From Halomonas sp. HAL1 (GTDB lineage Bacteria; Pseudomonadota; Gammaproteobacteria; Pseudomonadales; Halomonadaceae): a stretch of DNA of 64,000 bases. The notes beneath the pieces were generated by a model. That model did no database searches. It had not been told where the DNA came from and saw nothing but the letters and a program-made list of their open reading frames with translations. Numbering within the stretch: position 1 is the stretch's first letter; every line of letters begins with the position of its first letter. Location of the stretch: assembly GCF_030544485.1 (NCBI RefSeq), contig NZ_CP130610.1:3100001-3164000 (forward strand). Reading direction: 5' to 3'. Shown piece after piece: positions 49,176 through 57,651 of the stretch. The position numbers were made by a program, and so were the translations under genes.

Positions 49176-50189
49176 ATGAGCCAATCTATTGCAGTCATCA
49201 AAGGCGACGGTATCGGCCCCGAAATTATGCAGGCCACGCTACGAGTACTCGACGCGTTAGATTGCGGCTTGACCTACCAACATATTGACGCCGGCCTGGG
49301 CGCACTTGAAAAGCACGGCACGCTGATTCCCCAGGAATCGCTGGATGCCATCGAAAAATACGGCATTGCCCTTAAAGGCCCGCTGACTACGCCGATTGGC
49401 AAGGGCTTCTCCTCAATCAACGTACAGCTGCGCCGTCACTTTGATCTTTACGCCAACGTGCGTCCTGCGATTAGCTTCCCCGGCACTAAATCGCGTTACG
49501 ACGACATCGACATGATCACCGTGCGCGAAAACACCGAAGGCGCCTACCTTTCCGACGGTCAGGAAATGATCGACGACGGCAATACCGGCATTTCGGTGAT
49601 TAAAGTCACCCGCAAGGGCTCTGAACGTATTGTGCGCTACGCCTTTGAGCTGGCCAAAAACAACGGCCGCAAAAAAGTCACCGCGGTACATAAAGCCAAC
49701 ATCATCAAAACCAGCTCTGGGCTGTTCTTGGACGTGGCGCGTGAGATCGCCAAAGAGTACCCCGAGATCGAATTCCAGGAGATGATCGTCGATAACGCCT
49801 GCATGCAGCTGGTGATGAACCCGCATCAGTTCGATGTGGTGGTCACTACCAACCTGTTTGGCGATATTCTCTCTGACCTATGTGCTGGCTTGGTCGGTGG
49901 TCTGGGCCTGGCGCCTGGGGCGAACATCGGCGAAAAAGCGGCAATCTTTGAGGCCGTGCACGGCTCCGCGCCGGATATCGAAGGCAAAAACATTGCTAAC
50001 CCCTGTGCCCTACTGCTGGCTGCCGCGCAAATGCTCGATCACCTGGGCATGAACGAGAAAGGCGACGCTATCCGCCAGGGTATTCGTACCGTGCTGGAAA
50101 CCCGCCGCGATATGGTGACCCCCGACATGGGCGGAACCGGCAGCACCGATTCCTTTGCCCAGGCGTTGGTCGAGTACGTACAGGGCTAG
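49176..50189 (+). CDS. Isocitrate dehydrogenase, NAD-type (short form)
   Basis: 337 residues, shorter than the ~417-residue NADP enzyme of E. coli. Beta-decarboxylating dehydrogenase family: IAVIKGDGIGPEIM, the isocitrate-binding FSSINVQLRRHFDLYANVRP (in part), ITVRENTEGAYLSDGQE, and VHGSAPDIEGKNIANP with FGDILSDLCAGLVGGLG. The pattern fits NAD-dependent homologs close to mitochondrial IDH; isopropylmalate or tartrate dehydrogenase is less likely because of the SxNVxLR motif. AGAGGAGCAGCAC precedes the ATG. Confidence 0.88.
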   Translation: MSQSIAVIKGDGIGPEIMQATLRVLDALDCGLTYQHIDAGLGALEKHGTLIPQESLDAIEKYGIALKGPLTTPIGKGFSSINVQLRRHFDLYANVRPAISFPGTKSRYDDIDMITVRENTEGAYLSDGQEMIDDGNTGISVIKVTRKGSERIVRYAFELAKNNGRKKVTAVHKANIIKTSSGLFLDVAREIAKEYPEIEFQEMIVDNACMQLVMNPHQFDVVVTTNLFGDILSDLCAGLVGGLGLAPGANIGEKAAIFEAVHGSAPDIEGKNIANPCALLLAAAQMLDHLGMNEKGDAIRQGIRTVLETRRDMVTPDMGGTGSTDSFAQALVEYVQG

Positions 50190-50214
50190 TTCATAACTAA
50201 CCAGGTGGTTTGTC

Positions 50215-52419
50215 TTAAACGTCGTTAAAGCGGTAACGTAATAAATGCAACGCATTGAGGGTGACCAGCACGGTCGCCCCGGTGTCCGCCATTACCGCGA
50301 CCCACATCCCCGTAATTCCCAGCGCGGTAGAGACCAGAAACAGCGCTTTAAAGCCAAGCGCCAAGGCCACATTGGTTTTAACATTACGCATGGTCGCCCG
50401 GGAGAGCGCAATCATTTCGGCAATGCCCGCTACGCGGTTTTTAAGCAAAGCGGCGTCGGCGGTTTCTAGCGCCACATCGGTGCCGCTGCCCATCGCAATA
50501 CCTACTTCCGCTGCCGCGAGCGCCGGTGCGTCGTTAATACCATCGCCCACTTTACCTATCGGCCCAAGACCTTGTGCCTGCCACTGGCGCACACGCTGGG
50601 CTTTGTCTTCGGGCATCAGCTCGCCTTCGGCTTCAATGCCCAACTGCTCACCAATGGCGGCCACGGTGCGGGCGTTATCTCCACTAAGCATCAGGGCCTG
50701 TACGCCTAGGCGCTCAAGCGCTTGGAGTCCTTCGCGAGCATCTTCACGGGGCTCATCACGCAAGGCAATCAGCCCTAACGGGCGCTCATTTTCTACCTCT
50801 ATTTCTATCAAGACGGCCACGCTTTTACCCTGCGCTTCCAGCGCGGCAATGCGCTTATCGCCGTCACTGGTGGGCCAGTTGAAACGTTGCAAGTAGCGCG
50901 GACTTACCAGCATTAACTCACGCCCATCCACCCGCCCAGCAACGCCATGCCCTGCTAGCGCATGGGCACCTTGCACAGTAGGCAGCGGAGCATCCTGCTG
51001 CCGGTGAAAATACTCACTAATCGCCACGGCGAGGGGGTGGCTCGAGCCCTGCTCCAGCGCAGCGGCGAGACGCACTATTTCATCCCGCCTGTTTTTATCA
51101 ACACTGCCGTCAGTTTCAAAGCTCTCAACATCTGTCACCGTGGGCATGCCCGCGGTTAGCGTGCCGGTTTTATCCAGCGCGACCCGTTTAAGCTTGCCTA
51201 ACTGCTCTAATACCGCGCCGCCTTTCATTAACAGGCCGTGACGAGCGCCCACCGACAAGCCTGCTGCAATGGCCGCGGGGGTCGAGATCACTAGCGCACA
51301 GGGACAAGCGATCAACAGCAGCGCCAGGGCGCGGTAGATGGATTCCGACCACAGCATTGGCGACACCAGCGGCGGTATAATAGCGACCAGCAGCGCTACT
51401 GCCACCACCGCAGGCATATAGTAAAAAGCAAAGCGGTCGATAAAACGCGCCACCGGTGCTTTCGCCGCCTGGGCCTCCTCCACCAGCTTGATCACTCGGG
51501 CAATTGTATTGTTTTCAGCGCTTTTGGTTACCTCGACCTCCAGCACGCCGTCCAGGTTGACGGTGCCCGCAAACACTCCCTCGCTTTCACCACGCTCACT
51601 CGGCACCGATTCACCATTGACTGGTGATTCATCAATTGAGGAGCGTCCCGCCATAATAAGTCCATCGCAGGGTAGCCGGTCACCAGGGCGTACCTGCACC
51701 CGCTGGCCGGGCTGAAGTAAAGCGGCAGCGACGTCACGAATGCTGCCTTGCTCCATTAATCGCGCGGTAGAGGGCGTCAGCTTAGAAAGCGCGGAAATAC
51801 TGCGGCGCGCCTGGGCGGCGGCAACCCCTTCCAGCATTTCCCCCACCGCAAACAAAAACACCACGACCGCGGCTTCGGCGGCGGCGTTAATCGCCAGCGC
51901 CCCAATGGCGGCAATGCTCATCAGCATCTCAATGGTGAATGGATTCCCCATCTTCAGCGCCTGCCCAGCACGCTGAACAATCGGCACAAGGCCAACCACC
52001 GTTGCGACGACAAACGGCCAAGTGCCCAGGCTAGGCCAGGCAAATTTAAGCGCCCAAGCAAGCGCCAGCAATACCCCACTCACAAGCACTAAACGCCCTT
52101 TAGGCGTTTTCCACCAAGGCGTATGAGTGGTCGCTTCAACCGTGTCCGCCGACTCATCAATTACCTGGTAACCCAATGCAGTGATGGTCGACTCTATCTC
52201 GGAATGGGGCAGCGTTTTCCCAGGCAGCGCGGTCAATCGCACCGAGCCGGTAACAGAACTCGCGGAGACTTCTTCGACATGGTTTAAACGCGTTAGCGCC
52301 GCTTCGACTTTACGCTCGCAGCCGCCACAATCCATGCCCTGTACTCGCAGAGTGGTGGGCGTGGCCGTCGCTTGTGGGGTCTTATCTTGCGTGGTTTTAG
52401 TAGGGGTCGTGTGACTCAT
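50215..52419 (-). CDS. zntA: Zn2+/Cd2+/Pb2+-exporting P1B-type ATPase
   Basis: 734 residues. N-terminal HMA domain with GMDCGGCERKV, transmembrane metal-site CPC (residues 372-374), phosphorylation motif DKTGTLTAG, SSHPLAVAI (HP locus), and GDGINDAPALAAA. The CPC with an N-terminal CxxC and eight membrane helices indicate the P1B-2 group exporting divalent soft metals to the periplasm. Divergent from a MerR-type regulator, with a MerR-spaced promoter in front. Ends 26 bp after the convergent IDH gene. Confidence 0.94.
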   Translation of the reverse strand: MSHTTPTKTTQDKTPQATATPTTLRVQGMDCGGCERKVEAALTRLNHVEEVSASSVTGSVRLTALPGKTLPHSEIESTITALGYQVIDESADTVEATTHTPWWKTPKGRLVLVSGVLLALAWALKFAWPSLGTWPFVVATVVGLVPIVQRAGQALKMGNPFTIEMLMSIAAIGALAINAAAEAAVVVFLFAVGEMLEGVAAAQARRSISALSKLTPSTARLMEQGSIRDVAAALLQPGQRVQVRPGDRLPCDGLIMAGRSSIDESPVNGESVPSERGESEGVFAGTVNLDGVLEVEVTKSAENNTIARVIKLVEEAQAAKAPVARFIDRFAFYYMPAVVAVALLVAIIPPLVSPMLWSESIYRALALLLIACPCALVISTPAAIAAGLSVGARHGLLMKGGAVLEQLGKLKRVALDKTGTLTAGMPTVTDVESFETDGSVDKNRRDEIVRLAAALEQGSSHPLAVAISEYFHRQQDAPLPTVQGAHALAGHGVAGRVDGRELMLVSPRYLQRFNWPTSDGDKRIAALEAQGKSVAVLIEIEVENERPLGLIALRDEPREDAREGLQALERLGVQALMLSGDNARTVAAIGEQLGIEAEGELMPEDKAQRVRQWQAQGLGPIGKVGDGINDAPALAAAEVGIAMGSGTDVALETADAALLKNRVAGIAEMIALSRATMRNVKTNVALALGFKALFLVSTALGITGMWVAVMADTGATVLVTLNALHLLRYRFNDV

Positions 52420-52453
52420 CGCATGGAACTCCCAGTTCGACTATCTTAAGAGC

Positions 52454-52484
52454 AGCGTAATACCTGTAGCGACTAGAGGTTCAA
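52454..52484 (-). promoter_or_regulatory. MerR-type promoter/operator of the metal ATPase
   Basis: On the minus strand -35 TTGAAC (52479-52484) and -10 TACGCT (52454-52459) are separated by 19 bp, the over-long spacing typical of MerR-activated promoters. Between them is the dyad ACCTCTAG-TCG-CTACAGGT (52462-52480), a near-perfect palindrome like those bound by ZntR/CadR/PbrR. Confidence 0.85.
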
Positions 52485-52487
52485 GTA

Positions 52488-52967
52488 ATGAAAGAACATT
52501 CTCCAACGCTCTCCACCACTGAGCGTTATATTGGCATTGGTGAACTGGCACGTGAGTCCGGCTGCAAACCGGAAACGGTGCGCTATTACGAGCGCATTGG
52601 TCTACTGCCTTCAGCACCGCGCAACGAAGGCAACCAGCGCCGCTATACGGCGTCGGCTGTCCGTCGATTAACGTTTATTCGTCATGCGCGGGATTTTGGC
52701 TTTTCGGTTGAGGCCGTACGGGAGCTTTTACAAATGGCGGATTATCCCGCCATGCCTTGCGAAGAGGTCGATACCTTGGCTAAACATCACCTAGCCGAAG
52801 TAGAAGCACGGCTTGCGCGGCTAACCGCGGTGCGCGATGAGCTACAGCGCATGATCAATCAGTGCGCGGGAGGCAATATTGGCCAGTGCCATATTATTGA
52901 CGTGCTGAGCGACCATCGCCTGTGTGAGCACTCTGGCCCCCACGGTGGCGCGGATGTCATCGGTTAA
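52488..52967 (+). CDS. MerR family regulator, CadR/PbrR/ZntR-like
   Basis: 159 residues. N-terminal MerR winged HTH (YIGIGELARESGCKPETVRYYERIGLLP in part), dimerisation coiled coil, and cysteines placed as in divalent-metal sensors: C91 in AMPCEEVD, C126 in INQCAGGN, C134 in IGQCHIID, plus C146. These could form the Zn/Cd/Pb site. GAGG precedes the ATG. Divergent from the ATPase over the MerR-type operator; convergent with the ZIP gene 7 bp away. Confidence 0.92.
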   Translation: MKEHSPTLSTTERYIGIGELARESGCKPETVRYYERIGLLPSAPRNEGNQRRYTASAVRRLTFIRHARDFGFSVEAVRELLQMADYPAMPCEEVDTLAKHHLAEVEARLARLTAVRDELQRMINQCAGGNIGQCHIIDVLSDHRLCEHSGPHGGADVIG

Positions 52968-52974
52968 CGTGAAG

Positions 52975-53760
52975 TTAGCCCAGCCACACATCCAGAAACA
53001 GCATAATCACCAGCCCCATCGCTAAACCAAAGGTGGCTTTCTTCTGATGGCCGGATCGGTGGGTTTCAGGAATGATTTCATGGCTGATCACATACAGCAT
53101 GGCGCCAGCGGCAAAGGCTAAGCCCCATGGCAGCAGTATTTGCGAAACGCTGACAATACTGGCGCCAAACAGCCCACCAATGGGTTCGATCAAGCCGGTT
53201 AGCGCAGCAATCGACCAGGAGCGCCACTTCGAGTAGCCCTCGCCCATCAACGCAACCGCGACGGCTAGCCCTTCCGGCATGTTCTGCAGGCCAATGCCGA
53301 TCGCCAGCGGCATGCCGCCTTCTAGCCCATTGGCGCCAAAACCGACGCCCACCGCCATGCCTTCTGGCAGGTTGTGAATGGTAATGGCAAATACAAACAA
53401 CCATACCCGGCGCAGTGATGCAGCCGCTGGCCCTTCGCGCCCCTGGGCAAAATGCTCATGGGGAAGATGCTCGTTAAGCAGCGCAATCGCGCCCATGCCT
53501 AACAAAATAGCGGTACACACAATCGCAGCGGGCACTGGTCCGCCGGAATAATAGATTTCAGCAGCATCCAGCGCGGGAATAATCAGCGAAAAGAACGACG
53601 CCGCCAGCATCACCCCAGCGGCAAAACCCAGCGCCAAATCGCGAAAGCCACGGCTGGGCGCTTTGCCTAGCAGCACTGGTAATGCGCCTACAGCCGTTAG
53701 CAGCCCGGCCGTTAAGCTGCCCAAAAACCCTAATAACAACGTATTTTCCATGAACAACAT
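52975..53760 (-). CDS. ZIP family metal transporter (GufA/ZupT-like)
   Basis: About 261 residues from the ATG at 53760; ATG 53751 is an alternative. About eight hydrophobic helices. Metal-binding motifs of ZIP helices 4 and 5: AITIHNLPEGMAVGVGF and GIGLQNMPEGLAVAVAL, and a later YVISHEIIPE. A His-rich loop (NEHLPHEHF) lies between helices 3 and 4. Usually imports Zn2+ or other divalent metals, completing a Zn homeostasis cluster with the ATPase and MerR gene. Confidence 0.9.
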   Translation of the reverse strand: MLFMENTLLLGFLGSLTAGLLTAVGALPVLLGKAPSRGFRDLALGFAAGVMLAASFFSLIIPALDAAEIYYSGGPVPAAIVCTAILLGMGAIALLNEHLPHEHFAQGREGPAAASLRRVWLFVFAITIHNLPEGMAVGVGFGANGLEGGMPLAIGIGLQNMPEGLAVAVALMGEGYSKWRSWSIAALTGLIEPIGGLFGASIVSVSQILLPWGLAFAAGAMLYVISHEIIPETHRSGHQKKATFGLAMGLVIMLFLDVWLG

Positions 53761-54098
53761 AAACCCGGTTAGCAATTAGCAAGACATAAAACAGAACGAC
53801 ACGTTGTTGTCTAGGTTTTGTACGAAAAGTCGCTGGAGAAAGGCCCGACTAGGCCAAAATCGGCGATCGTCACCTCGCCCGCCTCACTCTGCATTGCGCA
53901 TCGCCAACGAGTCAATTAACACCTAGGCCTGGCGGTCTCAATAACCAAGCCCCCTTCTATTCCGCTGCATGTAAAATTTCACTTACAATGTGTTAATAAC
54001 ATTGTGTGCTATATCGCTACAAAAAAGTGATTTTACACGGAATGTCTATTATGATCTGCATAACTATACAAGCCCTATACGATCGAGACATTTTATAA
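53761..54098. repeat. Spacer with solitary element terminus and a dyad
   Basis: No gene in this ~338-bp spacer. At 53811-53837 CTAGGTTTTGTACGAAAAGTC matches the terminal repeat of the palindromic element at 43771-43914, without a partner end nearby. At 53985-54005 ACAATGT and ACATTGT form a 7-bp inverted repeat with a 7-nt spacer, about 95 bp upstream of the chemoreceptor start, a possible operator. The remainder is A/T-rich and likely promoter. Confidence 0.6.
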
Positions 54099-55370
54099 AT
54101 GCTAAGCCTTCACCGCCATTCACCTCAACATAGCGCCCTATTGCAACATACTGCCTGTATTTCATTCACCCCTGCTGGTGAGATTAAAGAGGCAAGCCCT
54201 CTATTTTTGAACGCTGTGGGCTACACGCTCGAGCAGGTTAAGGGACAGCATCACCGTATGTTTTGCTTTCCTGAAGAAACCAACCAGCCCGAATACGCCG
54301 CTTTTTGGGAAACACTCGCCGCAGGCTACAGCCAGCAAGGGCGCTTTCGGCGCTTAAACGCTGAAGGGAAAGAAATTTGGCTTGAAGCGACCTATATACC
54401 CATCAAAAACCGGCGTGGAAAAGTTATACAAATATTTAAAGTCGCTAGCGACGTTACAGACAAACATCAAAATGCGGCGCGTGAGCGAGCCATTCTTCAG
54501 GCTCTGAATAGCTCTATGGCAGTGATTGAATTCACTCCAGATGGGTATGTGCTGGATACAAACAGTAATTTTGAACAAACAATGGGCTACGCAGCTGAAC
54601 AGATAAGAGGTGTTCATCACCGTCAATTTTGCCCTGATGCGTTTTACCAGCAGCACCCTGATTTTTGGGAGCAGTTAAGCCGTGGCGAACTGAAGCAGGG
54701 TAAATTCGAGCGCATTGATGCCCGTGGTAACACCATCTGGCTGGAAGCTACTTATAATCCAATCCACGATGAGCAAGGAAAAATCATCAAAGTAGTCAAA
54801 TTTGCCACCGATATTACCCGCTCAATTCAAGCCTCAGAAGCAGCGCATGTCACGGTTAATACGGCGCAAACTTCATCAACACAGACTGAAAAAATAGCCC
54901 AGAGCGGCTTAATCCACCTCAAACAAATACTTGAGGATTCAGAACAAGCCACACACACGCTCAACGAGGCACAGAGCTTAATAGCAGCCCTTAATCAACA
55001 AGCTGATCAAATTAATAAAATCACCGCCTCAATTGCGCAAATTGCCAATCAGACCAATCTGTTGTCACTTAATGCGGCGGTAGAAGCAGCGCGAGCCGGC
55101 GAGCAAGGCCGCGGTTTTGCGGTGGTCGCGCATGAAGTACGCCGTTTAGCCAAGGGCTCCAGCGAAGCGGTTGAAGAAATTACCCGAGTGCTTAAAGACA
55201 ACAGTGCATTGGTGGAACGCACTACGCATGCTATGCAGCAGGTGGTGGAACAGGGCAAATCGAGCCAAGCCAGCGTGGGCGAAATTGAGGTCATTGTGAA
55301 TGAAATACTGATTGGTGCGCGCAGTGTGTCAACGTCTATTGAGCAGCTAGCGTTGGAATCTCCTCGCTGA
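54099..55370 (+). CDS. Soluble chemoreceptor, PAS-PAS-MCP
   Basis: 423 residues without membrane segments. Two homologous PAS domains (~20-120 and ~140-245), each with a GxHHRxFC motif (GQHHRMFC, GVHHRQFC) and repeated IWLEATY, followed by an MCP signalling domain with hairpin tip [20 protein letters not shown]. The helices on either side are short, and no CheB/CheR tail pentapeptide is present. Similar to BdlA/Aer2-like cytoplasmic receptors. Same length as the paralog at 57652. Ligand (haem, FAD or other) unknown. Confidence 0.9.
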   Translation: MLSLHRHSPQHSALLQHTACISFTPAGEIKEASPLFLNAVGYTLEQVKGQHHRMFCFPEETNQPEYAAFWETLAAGYSQQGRFRRLNAEGKEIWLEATYIPIKNRRGKVIQIFKVASDVTDKHQNAARERAILQALNSSMAVIEFTPDGYVLDTNSNFEQTMGYAAEQIRGVHHRQFCPDAFYQQHPDFWEQLSRGELKQGKFERIDARGNTIWLEATYNPIHDEQGKIIKVVKFATDITRSIQASEAAHVTVNTAQTSSTQTEKIAQSGLIHLKQILEDSEQATHTLNEAQSLIAALNQQADQINKITASIAQIANQTNLLSLNAAVEAARAGEQGRGFAVVAHEVRRLAKGSSEAVEEITRVLKDNSALVERTTHAMQQVVEQGKSSQASVGEIEVIVNEILIGARSVSTSIEQLALESPR

Positions 55371-55376
55371 TCCAAT

Positions 55377-55408
55377 AAAAAAGCCAGCACTGATGTACTG
55401 GCTTTTTT
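55377..55408. terminator. Bidirectional Rho-independent terminator
   Basis: AAAAAAGCCAG and CTGGCTTTTTT form an 11-bp stem with a 10-nt loop, T runs on both strands. It separates the convergent chemoreceptor and peroxiredoxin genes. Confidence 0.9.
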
Positions 55409-55424
55409 AGCTTATACCACGCTG

Positions 55425-56075
55425 TTAACGCAGGGGCGTTTTGCGCAAATAGGGCAGGATCGTTTCGTATTCGCCATATTTCTGTTTGGCGTCTTCATCA
55501 GAAACGCTAGGGGGAATAATGACGTCTTGCCCTACCATCCAGTCAGCCGGAGTGGCAACACCGTGCTTCGTGGTGGTTTGCAGTGCATCCAGGGCACGCA
55601 GAATTTCAGCAAAATTACGCCCCACGGTCATGGGGTATGTCATCGAGAGCTTCAACTGCTTATCCGGCCCGATAATAAATACCGAACGCACCGTGGCACT
55701 GTCTGCCGGCGTGCGGCCATCAGGTAAATAGGCATCTTCAGGCAGCATATCGAATAGCTTGGAAACAGTCAGGCTATCGTCGGCGATGATAGGAAAATCA
55801 ACATCGCTGCCGGAGACGTTCTTAATGTCGGTGCCCCAGCGTTTGTGGTCTTCCACGCCATCTACCGATACACCAATCACCTTGGTGCCGCGTTTTTTCC
55901 ACTCTTCGCTCAGGGTGGCAACAGCACCAAATTCCGTCGTACAGACCGGGGTAAAGTCTTTGGGGTGTGAAAATAGGATAGCCCAGCTATCGCCAATCCA
56001 TTCGTGAAATTGAATCGGCCCCTGGCTAGTCTCCGCTTTAAAATCAGGCACGACTGCATTGATACGTAATGACAT
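55425..56075 (-). CDS. 1-Cys peroxiredoxin (Prx6 subfamily)
   Basis: 216 residues, AAGGAGG before the ATG. Thioredoxin-fold peroxidase reducing peroxides through the peroxidatic Cys45 in HPKDFTPVCTTEFGA. The Prx6 C-terminal extension (PADWMVGQDVIIPP and later) is present and no canonical resolving Cys is seen, consistent with the 1-Cys mechanism. Single gene between two terminator-like hairpins. Confidence 0.93.
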   Translation of the reverse strand: MSLRINAVVPDFKAETSQGPIQFHEWIGDSWAILFSHPKDFTPVCTTEFGAVATLSEEWKKRGTKVIGVSVDGVEDHKRWGTDIKNVSGSDVDFPIIADDSLTVSKLFDMLPEDAYLPDGRTPADSATVRSVFIIGPDKQLKLSMTYPMTVGRNFAEILRALDALQTTTKHGVATPADWMVGQDVIIPPSVSDEDAKQKYGEYETILPYLRKTPLR

Positions 56076-56236
56076 TGCTTTCCTCCTTATTGGACGTTGA
56101 ACGCCCTAATACTTTATTTGTCTTTCAACGCCTTCACTATAGATCATTCAGTGCTAAGACAGCCAGTGGCAAGACAACGTTCACTCTGTATGGCCAAGCC
56201 CAGTATAAAGGCGTAAAACCCTAACGATAAAACGTA

Positions 56237-56260
56237 CAACGGCGCCCTAAGGCGCCGTTG
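56237..56260. terminator. 10-bp perfect hairpin after the CNNM-type gene
   Basis: CAACGGCGCC and GGCGCCGTTG with a CTAA loop, 24 bp downstream of the CNNM-type gene. The following minus-strand TACGTTTTAT gives only a short T run, so it is a moderate terminator or RNA-stabilising hairpin. Confidence 0.65.
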
Positions 56261-56283
56261 CATAACAATAAGCTGTAAAAGGA

Positions 56284-57321
56284 TTACTCAGCCGCTTTGG
56301 CGTTTTTATCATCCCGCTTAACGCGCTTGATCCACTGCTGTTTCGCGTAGTGGCGCAAATTGGCTACATTGTCGGTCTCATCGACAATGTCCTGCCCCAG
56401 AATGGTTTCGATAATATCTTCAAGCGTAATCAAGCCGACAAAGGTGCCGTGCTCATCATAAACCACCCGCATATGCAGGTGATCTTTAAGCATCGAGGTA
56501 AACACCTGCTCTACATTATTTGAAACATCCACGCTACCAATCGGGTGCATCAGCTCACGCATCGTTTTGGCATCGTCTGCATGGTACATATCAGCTTTAT
56601 GCACATAGCCAAACGCCTGCTCGCCGTTATCCATCACGGGAAAACGCGTAAACGGTGCTTTGCCATACTGCTCATCAAACGCGGAGACGGTCATATCAGG
56701 CAGCACCGTGACACACACGGTACGTGGCGTCATCGCTTTGCTCACCAGGATATCGTGCAAGTTGAGCATATTGATGATGGTGCGTGACTCATCCGCATCC
56801 AGCACGTTCTCCTCCAAGCCCACGCGCGCGAGGACTTTGATTTCATCGCGCAGGTCGACATCGTGCTCCGATTTACCCAAGCGACGGGTAATCTGCTCTG
56901 ACATCCAGATAAAGGGTAGCAGACCCAGAATCATCGGTTTCAACAGGCGTGGCAGAAACGGCGATAAACCGCGCCAGTACGTTGCACCAATGGTCTTCGG
57001 AATAATTTCCGACAGGATCAAAATTGCCATTGTCATCACCGCCGAAACGATGGCAATAGAGGCTTCACCAAATACCACGGCCGCCTGAGCACCTACCGCC
57101 GTTGCCCCCACTGTATGGGCGATCGTATTGAGCGTCAAAATAGCCGCAAGTGGCCGGTCGATATTGGCTTTTAGCTGCGTAAGCGAGGCATGCAACTTAG
57201 GATTATCTTCTTTCTGCTTAGCAATATAGCTGGGTGTAATCGAAAGAAGCGCCGCTTCAAGGATGGAACATAAGAACGAGAACGCGATTGAAAGGGTAGC
57301 AATCGTGATTAAGAGGAACAT
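56284..57321 (-). CDS. CNNM/CorB-type membrane protein (DUF21 plus CBS pair)
   Basis: 345 residues. N-terminal DUF21/CNNM membrane domain (residues ~1-190: FLCSILEAALLSITPSYIA, LTLNTIAHTVGATAVGAQAA, SEIIPKTIGATYW) and two CBS domains (~205-325, MTPRTVCVTVLPDMTV and VGLITLEDIIETILGQ). The C-terminal CorC/HlyC domain found in longer relatives is missing. Related proteins take part in Mg2+ (and Co2+) export. Basic C-terminal tail. Confidence 0.88.
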   Translation of the reverse strand: MFLLITIATLSIAFSFLCSILEAALLSITPSYIAKQKEDNPKLHASLTQLKANIDRPLAAILTLNTIAHTVGATAVGAQAAVVFGEASIAIVSAVMTMAILILSEIIPKTIGATYWRGLSPFLPRLLKPMILGLLPFIWMSEQITRRLGKSEHDVDLRDEIKVLARVGLEENVLDADESRTIINMLNLHDILVSKAMTPRTVCVTVLPDMTVSAFDEQYGKAPFTRFPVMDNGEQAFGYVHKADMYHADDAKTMRELMHPIGSVDVSNNVEQVFTSMLKDHLHMRVVYDEHGTFVGLITLEDIIETILGQDIVDETDNVANLRHYAKQQWIKRVKRDDKNAKAAE

Positions 57322-57651
57322 GAGGGCCTAGGGTGATGGATTATTTCGCGTTTATAGGGGTAAGGCGGCCGAATGTCAATATCAGCTATCACCAAAGCAG
57401 TAGAAACCATCAGTTGGCCTCTTACACCGCCCCCATCGCGTGCGCCTTTCATAGTTAACTTTTGTTCACATTTGAATGGTTACAAACCTAGTGTAAAGAG
57501 AACTATATTATTAAAAATGAGTTAAGATTCATCAATAAGGATGCAGTTAATAAAAATTAATCTCGCTTGATGATAAAGCCTCTTTTCACTTAGGTGCCTC
57601 CCCTTGTGCCTGTGCTCCCAGTATTATTTAACTAAATACAGAGAAGGCAAA
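57322..57651. other. 330-bp A/T-rich spacer before the second chemoreceptor gene
   Basis: No gene, tRNA or repeat that I can support. A/T-rich stretches around 57480-57570 may hold the divergent promoters of the CNNM-type and chemoreceptor genes; no clear sigma-28 site was found by eye. Confidence 0.5.
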
